From contig NC_064435.1 of NCBI RefSeq assembly GCF_023343835.1, positions 42,932,103 through 42,996,102 of the forward strand: a DNA stretch of 64,000 nucleotides, written 5' to 3'. The position numbers and the translations under genes were made by a program. Position 1 is the first letter of the stretch. Each line of letters starts with the position of its first letter. Of the stretch, positions 26,931 through 39,300 are shown piece by piece. The DNA comes from Lagopus muta. Lineage: Eukaryota > Chordata > Aves > Galliformes > Phasianidae. The notes under the pieces were generated by a model. That model saw nothing but the letters and a program-made list of their open reading frames with translations. It was not told the origin of the DNA and did no database searches.

Positions 26931-27179
26931 ACTATTAGTACAAGAACTGTTCCAGAACAGGCAAAGCAGAATTCTCTCTCTCATGGAAACAATTACTAGG
27001 AAATCCCTGTATCTCTGCTGTTCACTAAAGTGTCAATCACAAAACTCCTCAGTGGTTACAGATTACTAGTGTGTACTGCATTCTACTGTAGTGAGAAACG
27101 TCTAATTTCAACATCTAGCAACACTGGGCAGCAATTCTGCGTTTCCATTCTCCTCACCCTACACCTGATGGAGCCGAAC

Positions 27180-28330
27180 ACCTTCCAGCAGCAGACCTGG
27201 ATGCTTATGCAATTCGACTCTGCTGCTCTTCCGGCTGCCGGTCAGCACCTTGGCACTCGCCTCCGTCAGTGGCGGCGTTGTGGGGAGGAATGGCGCTGCC
27301 CCTTGTCACTTAGCAACCCGCGGAGGCTGCTCACTAATGCATGAAGAGGAGCAGAGCACCGGCACGGGGTCGGACAAGGCCCACACAGAAGGGTGCAGCG
27401 CCAACGGTTCTTCCCGCCCTGCCGTCACATGACACGCACAGGGACCCTCGCGGCCCCCGCCCGGGCGTTACAAGCGCCAGCCCGCGCGGCAGCCAATCGG
27501 GAGGATGGGTTCACTTCTCCCTCCTCTCCCATTGGCCCGCGGTAGCAGCAGCAGCAATAACGCGGCGGCATCGTCTCTCCGTTGGGTGCGCGCTCGCCGC
27601 CGCAGTTCTGCAGTCCGCCGCTGCCGCGGCTCGCGCACGCTCCAACCGCCGCAGTAGCCGGGGCTCGGCGGGGCGGGGCCGAGAGGCTGCAGGGGCTGGG
27701 CGCGGAGGTGCCTGTCCGCCGGCAGCCGGGATGCTGCCGCTGCCGCCTGCGAAGAGGGAGCGGGCGCCTAGAGGCGGGAGCGGTCCCCGAGCCCCGCGGC
27801 AGCGCTAGGGGACCCTTCCCGCTCAAGCCGTCGCCTGCTCGGCTCCGCGAGCCCTCCGCCGGGCGGTGGGAGCGGCAGGAGCGGAGCGCAGCCCTCGCCC
27901 CCGTCCCGCCGCCGCTCCATGGGAGGAGCCCACCGCCGCCCTGCGGGAAGCGCGGCCGCCGCGCGCCGGGATTGAGGGGTGCGGGCGGCTCTGAGACGGC
28001 GGGAGGATGCCCCTGTTCCGGAAGGTGCTGCGCGTCTCCAATCGCTCCATGCTCGCGTTCATCTTCTTCTTCTCCTTCTCCTCCTCCTGCCTCTACTTCA
28101 TCTACGTGGCCCCTGGCATAGGTAAGCCGGCCCGTTGTTGGGGGAGGGGAGGCGGGCCTCAAGGACCCCCGCTGTACCCGTGGTGGTGTGCGGGGCCGGG
28201 CGCGTTGCTGCTAACCCCGCATCTTTGTTGTGCTGCCCTCCGACGCTCTAGAAGGTTCATCTGGCGTCGCGACGTGGGCAGTGCTATTCCTGCTTGCCAG
28301 GCCAGGAAAGTGAGGTGAAAACGCTGCTGG
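27180..28330 (+). promoter_or_regulatory. B4GALT6: CpG island promoter of B4GALT6
   Basis: Base composition switches abruptly from AT-rich to very GC- and CpG-rich across about 1.1 kb that includes exon 1 and the start of intron 1. No TATA box is evident, as expected for a housekeeping-type promoter. Visible candidate sites are an E-box-like GTCACATGAC at 27424-27433, a CCAAT box at 27493-27497 and an inverted CCAAT (ATTGG) at 27531-27535. The transcription start is not determinable; a start downstream of the CCAAT pair, about 27.56-27.7 kb, would fit. Long open frames on both strands here are composition artefacts. Confidence 0.85.
28007..28121 (+). CDS. B4GALT6: B4GALT6 coding exon 1: cytoplasmic tail and membrane anchor
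   Basis: This exon encodes residues 1-38 plus one base of codon 39. The ATG at 28007 is chosen because it opens the known B4GALT6 N-terminus (VSNRSMLAFIFFFSFSSSCL) and is the first ATG in frame. A basic tail is followed by a hydrophobic anchor. The donor is ATAG|gtaagc. The next exon is 10.8 kb away. Confidence 0.95.
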
Positions 28331-30328
28331 CCGTAGCGCCGCGCTGTAAGCTAATGGCAGGAGGAAGGAGTGAGCCGCAGGGTTGCCTGAATGCATCTTT
28401 TTAAGGCAACAGTAGCTGCGTAAATCCGTTAAAACGTTTGTCGTTTTCTTCTGTCAGTGGGATCTCTTCAGAGGCTTTGCGCTTGGTTAACTATTACCTT
28501 TGAAATCGCTGCTGCAGTAGGGAGATGAGTTATGTGAGAAATGCTGCGTAACACAGCTGCAGGTCTGGGTCTGATAGGGAAGCAAGCCACAGGACTGGTC
28601 GGGTGCTGTGTTCTTAGCTCACTTGTGCTCTTCCAGGGAGGGCATCAGGCTCTTCCTCACTGGACGAGTCCTTCAGAACTGGCTTGTGTTTCCTGAGATA
28701 AGAAATACTGTGTGTGGTGCTCTGTGGTATTTTGCCGTGTGGTGTGTCTATTGGCTAGGCTGTGCTTCCCCTTTTTCAGAGAACGTTGATGCTATCTCTT
28801 GCACCTCTCTGGATTTGTCAGGGCCTTCCCGAGTATCTGTAATGCTGCCTCCCTGTCATCCCTCTGTCTTTTCTTAGTGCTTAAAACTCCTCTCTGCAGT
28901 CTTTGCTGCAAAATGTAGCTCCTGATCAGGTGGCTAAATCTTTGCAATAATTGTGTCCTGCTGACTGCTGTCCTCTAGCTGTTCAGCTTAACTTTTGTTT
29001 CTGATCTAATAGTGGTAGGACAAGGAGGAATGGCTTTAAACTAAAAGAGAGGAGATCTAGGTTAGATGTTAGGAGAAACTTTTTTCACTCAAAGGCATTG
29101 AGGCAGTGGCACAGCTGCCCAGATAAGATGCAGTGCCCCATCACTGGAGGCGCTCAAAGTTGAATGGGGCCCTGGGCAGCTGAGCTGGTGGGGGGACCCT
29201 TGACTATGGGTCAAGCGAAGTGAAATCAACGGTGTATACCAGAAGAATTCTTGGGGTAGGTTGTTCAGGCCCAATCAACATAAAACAAATAAATAAATAA
29301 AAAACTTAAACGGCAATCTCAGATGGATCTGTTATAGTCAGCCCTATCAAGTCTTCTTTTGCAATAAAGAAAATCTTCAATAGTTAAATGAGTTTGTGAG
29401 ATTGCAGCTCTTTCCAACTACTACTCACTGGTGTGGTGCTCTATATAAGAGAGTTCAAAATGCTACCATCCAGTGCTGGTCTTACTGGGGTAGTAAATGT
29501 ACAAAATGTTGAAGAGAAGGACAGAAAGAAAATTTTACACTGGTAATCTAAATCTGCCAGATTGCAGATGTGATGATTTTCCAAGGATTTGCTCCCAGAA
29601 ATATTACTGTGTACAATGGAGAGGAAGAAGATATAATGCTATCTCAGAATAAAGCCTGCAGCCATCCTGGCAGTATTCTTGGATGAATATCTTAATAGTA
29701 GCAAAGGAAGATGTGAAGGAAAGAAATAGTTTAGACAGGTGATTCATGTAATAATTGCATGTGGTATGCACGTGCTATTTTCAAATTGCTGTACATGCTT
29801 TTTGCCTTCTATTGTGTGTAATGGAATAGGTGTATCTAAATCAGAGTTGATTGTGCATGAGGAGGTGAAGCATGACAAAGATTGTTTACTGAAGTTCAGC
29901 CAGCAGCATTTTATGAAATTGGTAAGCTCAAAGCAGAAGTGAGATATCTATAGAACTTTACTCTGCAGTTATCATAAATAGTTGTAATCTGTCGTAATTC
30001 CTATGTGCAGATGTGTTCTAGTGAACAGATTGGTTGGTGGAGGTGGTTGAGTCACCGTCCCCGGATGTTTAAAAACCATTTGGATGTGGTGCTCAGGGTC
30101 AAGATTTAGCAGAGGGTTGTTAGAGTTAGGGTAGTATGGTTAGGTCATGGTTCGACTCGATGATCTTAAGGTCTTTTCCAACCTGAGTGATTCTATGATT
30201 CTATGCTTGGTTCACCAGAACACTTTCTCCCTCAAGATCCAAGACATGGCAAAAGGGAAGACAGAAGTGTTTTCTCTTCCTACTGGAGGTGGGAATTGAA
30301 AAGAGAGGGAGAAATTGATCTCTCAGGT

Positions 30329-30377
<49 letters not shown>

Positions 30378-33300
30378 TGAAACTGCAGGTTTTGTGAATT
30401 TGGGATCCAGGTAGTTTGTTTAGAGGAAAAATCTCAACCACTTTCTTGAATGTTTTTGCTTATTTCTGAAGTTTAGATACTTTTATTTGCACAGTAATTA
30501 TATGTATATCACTGATTTCTGTTATTGTTTGTAGGGGCCTAGCAGGATATTAGTTCTTGGGGAAATAGAAGCTTTTGTTTTCCTGTGTATTTCAGAATAT
30601 GAGGAGTAGAAAAGCATTTGTGTCAGGTTTTCAGTCACTACTGTGTTTTTTGAGACTAAGACATGTAATATTCCACACCACATAAAAATTTAGGGCTTAC
30701 TGAGAAGGATTCGTACACTGTTTTTTGTGCACTTCCTCTTCCCTGTTTTACAAGAAGAGAAGATGGAGTGGAGTAGAGATGGTTGCAACCTTACCTCAGT
30801 GCTCCTTGTCTGCTTTTGATAGTCAGAAGAACTGAGTTTTGAGTTTACAAAGTGGAATGTCTCCAAAGATGAGGAGAATCAGACAAAGATAGAGGGCTCT
30901 GATGAACAAGAAAGAACACCTGCTGATTTTATTTCACTGCCAAGCCAATCTGGTAGTTGCCAGAGAGATTTATCTTTCGACCTTTATTTTTCAACTTTTC
31001 TATCAGCATCATAACTGAAATCTCATACACTGTAACTGTAACATTGTAATTTCTTGCTCACCACTGAGGGTTTCTTTTTTTTCTGACTTCAGCAGAATAC
31101 TTTTAGCAGCATCGTACAGCTCTCAGTAGTCAACTGCAGTCTGACTTGGCCAGCTTGGGTGTAATGATGTTATAGCACCTGTGGGAACTGGGTATGAAGC
31201 AGTGCAGGGATTGTGGAAGATATAGTCTGTTTTTGACCTCAGTGAGGAGAAAGCCTGAGCAGTGAATGAGACTGCTGAGGGAAAAACACAGCTACTGTTA
31301 ACCTCCTCTGTCATTCCTAGCCAAGGAGCAGCTGGCTAGCTAGGCAGGACTTTGTAACATCTTCATTGGTTTCAGCATACAAGTTGATCTATTTAATATC
31401 TTTCATTCCCCTATTCACTATTAGGAAATGATTTACCTGATAGGAGAAGACTATACCAATCCTTTTCAACTTGTGCAGAAATGGAGGGAAGAACTGAAAA
31501 TGTGATCAGTAAGATAAATATTTGCCAGTGAATGATTCCAGGTGCTGAGCACATAGATACAGGCACAGCTTCTGTATTCCTGGCATCTTTGTCATTTGTA
31601 GTATTTCCGAAGACTTGCTGTTTGATCACAGAATAATTTAGGTTGGCAGAGACGTGTGGAAGTTACCTGACCCAACCTCCTGCTGCAAGCAGATCATACT
31701 AGATCAGATTGCTCATGGCCGTGTCCAGTTGAGTTTCAAATATCTCTTTGGACAACCTGTCTCAGTGTTTGACAATTCTGAGAAAGTTGTAAGGTTGTTG
31801 GAATTTCCCATCTTTTTGTCTCGTGTTCATTGCCTTGTATATTGTTTTCTATCTAGCTCTGAGAAGCATTCAACTTCATCTTCTCAGTGTTTCCACTGTG
31901 TGGCTGAAAACGCCAAAAGTGCACCTTCCCCATAGTCATTTCCTGTTAGGACTGAAAAACCCATGTCATTCAGTTTCTGTTTCTATATTACCTAATCCAT
32001 CATTAAGATTTTCCCCTGGGCTTGCTCTGGTGTGTTGAAACCTTTCTTTTACTGGAATCCCCATACTAGCTGTGGTATGCTAATACAGTCTCACAAGTTG
32101 CTGTACAGAGACTCAGTGCCACTGACCTAAAGGCTATGCTGTTGCTAATGCCACAATCATTTTAAGCTCAATCTTTATCAAAGGCTTTAGTTGGAGGAAA
32201 TTGTTTCAGAATTAGCTACTGAATTATTTAACTTGCTATATCATCAGCTAATTGTCTGATGATGGAGGATAGAATGGAGCATCCTGAGGTGGAAGGGACC
32301 TTCATTGAATCCAGTTCCATGTAAAGCATGTAAGAAGTTGTATTGAAGATTGTTTTGGGTATCACACTTAAAATATTTGATTGTTTTTGTTCTTCACCCT
32401 TAAGTGGAGACTTGACCAATAGGTTGGCCTTTCTTACTGGCTCTGCTAAGTAGATAACTGATGTTTATTGGGTCCCTCAGACTTGGAGCCAGAGGACTCA
32501 TCCATTAGGCACATTCTGTGACAGCATGTATACAGACATTGTCTGGAGTAGTGGAAAAAAAACCCCACCACTGTAAACAATTCTGAAACCTCTCTGTGGT
32601 ATTTGGTAAAGATATGTCTACGTGCATCATATGAATGATCTCTGTTAACCTCCAGGTACATCAGTCATTGTTGGTTTTCTTACAGATTAAGGTGATCTGT
32701 GTCTTTCTAATATATTTTCCTTACAAGGATGTATATGTATGCAAACTTGAAAGCAGTCTCATCACACCCATGAAATAAGTGTTCATTGATTATTAAATTA
32801 CGAACATTGAAAATTCATTTTAAATGTTCAGCAGTAAATCAGGCCAAAAATAGGTTTCAAGGCCTACACACTTTTCTTTTGTTGTTGTTGCATATGTTTT
32901 AAAAACTTCTGATTAACAACAAATAGTGATAGGACAAGGGGGAATGGTTTTAGACTGAGACAGGGGATGTTTAGGTTAGACATTTGGAGGAAGTTTTTCC
33001 ACTCAGAGGGTGGTGATGCACTGGAACAGGTTGCCTAAGGAGGCTGTGGATGCCCCATCCCTGGAGGCATTCAAGGCCAGGCTGGATGTGGCTCTGGGCA
33101 GCCTGGTCTGCTGGTTAGTGACCCTGCACATAGCAGGGGGGTTGAAACTAGGTGATAATTGTGGTCCTTTTCAACCCAGGCCATTCTATGGTTCTATGAC
33201 TCTATGAAATGTAAAAATAAAATCTTGTGGATTTTGAACGCTTTTTTTTTTTTTTTTAATCTGTGTTCCTGATAGATTTGAGTTTGTGAACAGGAAGTAA

Positions 33301-36300
33301 TTTCCAGCAGTCTTAGCTTAGTTTGGTTATCTTTACTGCAAAATTATTTATTACATGTGTTTTGAAGTCCTTGTGCTGTAGCTTGTAAAGTATTCCTAGC
33401 ACCTAAATTCTTGACTTTTAAGCCATCTCAAGCTGAGTTATATTTGCTATATATTTAGCTTAGTCTTTAGAATTTAATCTGAACACTTTTGAATTTAACA
33501 TTTGATTGATTTGCCATTCATGAGGTCTGCCAGTAGTGTATTTATATCTCTCATGTTGCTTAGAATAATACGATATAACCTTGAGATTGAGAAGAGGTCT
33601 GTGTGGGACTTGTTCTAGAAATGTCCCTGTGAGATTATTTCCCATTTGCAGTTAGTAGCTGAGATCTTTCTGTTAACCAGTTTGAATCCACATCAATTTT
33701 TATGCAATGTGTTGAACGTGCTTTTTCAGAAATCTTATGAAAGCAGGTGTTGAATATCAGATGTGTAGCTTTGTAGGAAATGGCCGTTGGCAAGACCTAC
33801 CTTCTGCAGAAGCAGTGTTGATTGCATTTTAATTTTGCAGTGTCTCTGGATTCTCTATCAAGTATCCCCCATCTGAGCTTCTCAGTATGCTGTTTTTGTT
33901 TTCTTTTGTTTCTAAGAGCAGGTGTGTAGTGCTGCTGGGGCTGCACTGACAAAACCTAATTTTTGAATCAAAGACTGTTTTGGGTTGGAAGGGCCCTTGA
34001 AGATGATCCAACCCCCTGCTATAGGCAGGGACACCTCCCTCTAGACCAGGTTGCTCAAAGCCTCATCCAGCCTGGCCTTGAATGCTTCCAGGAAGAGGAC
34101 ATCCGCAGCCTCTCTGGGCAAACTGTCCCCAGGTCTTACCACCCTTACGCAAATATTTGACTCTGACTCTTCTTGCCAAGTGCTGTGGAAGTGTTATGTA
34201 AGACTTTTCCCTTTTGGTTTTTGTTTTTCAATTTCAATGATAAAAGCTGCATTTCAAAATGAAATTTATGACCTCCGTGCATTTTATTCTTTTCTTCTTA
34301 GGCATCTTAAAAATCCTAGTTTGTAATCTCATTACATCCTAGTTTGTAATCTCATGTTTTTCTGACTGTTTTGCTAAAATAATCAGTTCTATCTTCCTCC
34401 TCCTGTTCTTCAGAACATTAATCGTTGGTCTACTTTTAACTTAAATTGTTCTGCTGTATACTGTATTATCTAGATTGTTTTGTTTTTCCTTGGTGTAGGT
34501 GTACAGAATGATAAATTACTAAGCTTTGATCTAAAAGCAATTTCTACGCTTTTTCTATGAGCGTGGATTAATTTGTGTAGTATTGTGAAAAGTGCTTTAA
34601 CTTTCAGTGTCCTGCTGGAAGAAGCTTGATTCCCTAATGGAGAATGATCTGAGAATGTTACTTTTTTTTTTTTTTTTTTTTTTTGCTTTAATAAAGGTTT
34701 AAATAGTTCTCAAGTGAATACTTAAATAATAGGAAGCTGCCTGATGTAAAAGTCTTGAGGCTTTTTTTGCCACATACTTCTGCATTTTAAGAACTAGTGC
34801 AAAGTTTTTTCCAACTGTCTTGTTCTTGGTCTAACACAGAAAGCCACTAATAACCAGTGATCTTTTAAAACTGAAGAAAAAAATGATCCATTTGAATTGG
34901 GTATGAGCTTACGCTCACCCTGCAGACAGTTTAGGTAGAGCATTTAGTACAGTACTTATTCCAAAATGTCCTGTATGGGCCTGTTGTTTGATATCTGAAC
35001 TGCACTTCTGTATAACTGTGTACATTGTGTGGGTTTTGCACATGGAATTTGGAGAACTGTATTTCTGACTTGCTGTGGACTGTGTATCTCAATAAGGAGT
35101 ATGTGAAGAAAACTGATTGTGAGTGGTTACTTGAAAATTTCTGGTTTGTTCATTGCCTTGCAATGTGACGGGAATGGTGATTGGTGCAGATGCAGGAAAA
35201 AATAATAGTGGAATGAAGTCTTCATGACAGCAAAGGCAGTGTTTCTGGAAGTGTGTGCAACGCTCAGGAAGATGACCCATGTTCAAGTACCTCTGGCAAT
35301 TGAAAGGAAGATTGCTGTGAAAAGTTGTCAAACTCTAACCCTGAGTATTCTGCTGTCTTATTTCCTTAACACACCAGGAGAACTGATATGTTTTTCTGTT
35401 ACACTTCAGTTTAAGGATTATCTTGAATGCTTTCTTGCTGTCACTTCTGGGTAGTATGAAGTGTAACCTGTGCCCTTTTTCATAGGGTTTTGCTGAGAAA
35501 CCTCTGCTAGTAGACCAGATATGTTTTTAGGACTAAGATTTCACATGATGCTTTTAGCTTTTGAAGTAATTAATTGGCAACTCATGCATCTGTCTTGCTC
35601 GAGAGGCTGTTGAAAGGCAATAGAATATGAACTTGATCAGGCAATGGCGAGATGCAATATGCTATCAGTTTGGAGGCTGGCTACTGCTTTATTTTTTTTC
35701 CTGCTTTATCCTCCAGTGCATTTTTAAGAGATGAGCATAAGAAAGAGACAGCTGGGATATTATGCTAGGATAAGGTGTTCTGGTTTATTGCAGACCATCT
35801 ATGCCATTCAGGAGAGCTGAACTATGAAAGATACATTGGCATTGAACTTTATTCTCCCAACAGAAGAGCCTCTTGTTGTTGGAGGGTGTCAGGGAGAGGT
35901 TAAACTGTGGAAGATTTAAGTATGAGTGTGGATTCTGTAGTAGAAACTGAGCCCTGCCTATCTTTCTTGTGAGGAGTTCTTTGGTACAGCTGCTACACAA
36001 CTGCTGGAGTGTTTGTAATCTTTGTAACTAATTTTTGGCTAGGATCCTGTGGAGTTGGCACAAAGAGGATAAAAAGTGCAAAGAAAGGAAGTCGTTGCAT
36101 TTTGTGTATGTATTTGGGTAGAAATGAATGGTGGCTTGTCAAGCAAATGGATAAGGAATGCAAGGTGTTGGGCTGGGCTTCCCTGATATATATTGATTTA
36201 GACATGACAAGGCCAGATCTTCCTCTTAGCAAGAGCAATTTAGGCCAAGGCTGACAGCAGGCTTTGCCTGATTGTTTTGGGGATTCTGACTGTATTTTCA

Positions 36301-39300
36301 TGATGCCTACTTCATGGAGAAATGTCTTTTCTAGCTTTGCCTGTCACAAATGTCTGGTGTGTTTATTTTCATTTTTCTCCTTTTCCTCAAGAGAAGCAAG
36401 TTTTCCTTCAAAAAAGAAAGCTTGTAGATGCTTTTGCTGAAAATCTTTTTAATCAGGGTTTATGTTTGCAATCTTACCTGGATTAGAATAAAGCTTCCCA
36501 TAGGAATCGAAGGCAGTTATGACCGTCTTGTCTTTCCTGTGGACTTGTTTCAAGGTCTTCATCTTAATTCTGTACTTAATACTTAGCATCAGGTTACTAA
36601 AGCTATAATGGTAACATGTTGGAGTAGATTTTTTTTCTAAATATTCTTTCTTATGACTTGTGGAATAAATCTTTCAGCCATGGCAGAAGCAATTCTGGAG
36701 AATAGGTTTGCTGCCTGTTCAGTGTCCACAGTTTCCATTGCTATTTGTGTATTATTTATTTGTGTAACAGCTGAAGAGTTTTCAGCCAGTGTGCTTGGGT
36801 AGCAGCGAGGAAGAAGAAAAAAAAATCCCAAGGCTGGTAAATGTGTAAGCAGAAGAAAAAACATTAAGCTTTCTTAAGAAAGAAAGATAAGAAAGTTGAG
36901 ATCCTACTTTCAATATCAGCCAAACTCGTTTTTTGTTGCTTATTTTATTTTTTGTGGTTGTAAGGTTTTAACACAAGTTAACAATCTCAGTAGTTGAATA
37001 ATTTTTACACAAGTGAATTCTCATGTGTCAAAACAGCTAGTCTTCTTGATCAACAGTTTGGGGGTTATATTCCACGCACAGCACCTGAAATGTTCTGAGC
37101 TTGACTGCTAACTAATAGTTTCCCTTGTTAATAAAGAATTTTCTGAATGCCAATAAAACTCCCAATAAATTATTTAAAAGCAAACAAACACAAAAACATT
37201 ACTGTAGGACTTACAGATATGATTTCTGGGAAGGTAGTGTAGGTGTTTAGATTGCTGCGGATGTTGGTTAGTATTGTTTGCTAACGTGGTGGAGTTGGTC
37301 ATCATATTTTCCTTTGGAAGTGCTGTCCTGTCCTTTATACAAAGTTCTCTTGTATTGTGCTGCGAGAAGACTTCAACTGATTCACTTCAAAAGTAATACC
37401 TGCTGTTTGTTTCCATGGAAACTACAACAAATATGAAGTGCATAGTAGTGCTATTTGATAGAGCAAATTTTCAGCTTCAGAACAGTACTTTTCAACACAA
37501 TCACCACCATTTATCCAGTTCACATGGATGAACTCTTCATTTCATGATGACAGCTGTGCATGGCCATCTGGAACATGGCTTGTCTTTGATGTTGCTGTTG
37601 GTGCTGCTGGAACTCGCCGTCTCACTGTGCTCACATCCACTGTTTGGTCTCCATGAAAGTTCAGCAAGCATTGATGAGCACCAGTGGGTGCCATTTTTTC
37701 CACATGGAGCAACTCAGTCCTATACCTTTGCTTCATAAATACTTCCATGTCAGACACCGTTCTGTCAGACTGCCCCTCAGCTGCCATCTGTCACATGGCA
37801 ATAGAAAGTAACTGAATGTTACTGGTGGGAAGGTTCAGCCTCAGCCTCTACTGCCATACCACCAACATCTGCCTCTGGCATTGTGAGCCCTTGTTTGTGT
37901 CATGCCATTGGTGCTGGGTCATCAGATCTAGTATGTTTACTTATTTCCTCCAAAATCTCAGAGCACTTTGGTTACAGTGGATTACTAGTTCCAGCAAGCC
38001 AAATATCTGCCATACAAATGGGTGCTTCAAATAGTTGAAATGGTTGAAGTTAAAGTCGTTGAGGGATGATTGTTTGGTCCTTGTTGCTCCGATGATTAAA
38101 GGTCATTCTGCTAAATGATTTTTTACATTGGTTTTTGAGCTCTCTGAGTCCTGGATACACATTTGCTTACTCAGATATAAATGCAGCCCCTTTTCCAACT
38201 GACTTGCTTTCTGTTTAGGACTGACAATTTTATTGAGGTCAGGTTTGGGACTTTGAATGCAAAGCTGAGACAAACGAATATTTCCTGTTGTTGCTATGAG
38301 TGAGTGTCATAGTCACTTTGAATGCTGATTTAGTCATGCTTAATGCCTAAAATGAATACTTTATATCTAATTATCAAGCGTTAATATTTTATAATTGGCA
38401 GTGATCAGTGATTTATAACAGTTGCATAATGAAACAACAGTTAGGAGTGAATGAGTAGCAGTACACTTGAAAGCTGTGTTAACTAATGGTTAAAAAGGGA
38501 GATAGTTCTGTGGGACTGAAGAATTTATAGACTTTTTTTTGTCCTATGTTTTTTCTGATGTATGTATTAATGTGTATCCTGGATATTTGAGATGGATGGA
38601 TGCATCTGCACATGAAAACTTAAGTTAAATTCAATTAGTTCCCTGCACTGTCATTTGCTTTTTGTAAGCTAAAGTGAAAGTGTCATATGAAACACATTGA
38701 CTTTCTATAATTTTATCTTATAAATAGGCCTGTCACTGAATTTATTTTGTTCTTGTTTTACTGCTGTTAAATTTTACTCTTTGAGGATCTCCATTCTGGA
38801 GTATTAATATTCACTAGCTATGAATTCAGACCTAGTAGCAAACAGTTGAGCACGCTGTAAGTGGATGTTATAAAAGTTTTGAAATAACTTTATTTTAATT
38901 GAAAACAAAATTGCTTTTTGTTTTCTCAGCAAATACGTATCTCTTCATGGTGCAAGCTCGTGGTATAATGCTGAGGGAAAATGTAAAAACAATAGGACAC
39001 ATGATCAGATTGTATACGAACAAAAATACAACACTGAATGGAACAGGTAAGAAAATTTCTGATTTAATTTCATTTCTATAAGATTTTTTGGGGGGTGAGT
39101 AGGGGGGGACCTACGCAAACAAACCTTGATGTCTTAGCTTGACTATGAAAACCTAGAAGCATATCCAATTTTTCAGTGACCGTGGAGAAGGCCAAAGAAT
39201 TAATGTTTATCAGTTCATTTTAACAGTGAAAATGTCATAGCTGTAACACAGATATTGCAAGTGAATTACTGGCCTTGTGGTTTTTCATCACGCTGTAAGG

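Noticed and set aside
27425-28162. Long open frames on both strands of the CpG island (245 and 179 codons)
   Set aside because: Stop codons are rare in GC-rich DNA. The translations are Arg/Pro/Ala/Gly-rich with no domain, and B4GALT6 exon 1 runs in another frame.
30330-30397. T-run considered as the tail of a minus-strand retrocopy
   Set aside because: The sequence to its right shows no coding similarity or transcript-like structure. Bird CR1 elements do not use poly(A) tails, so a plain homopolymer is the simpler reading.
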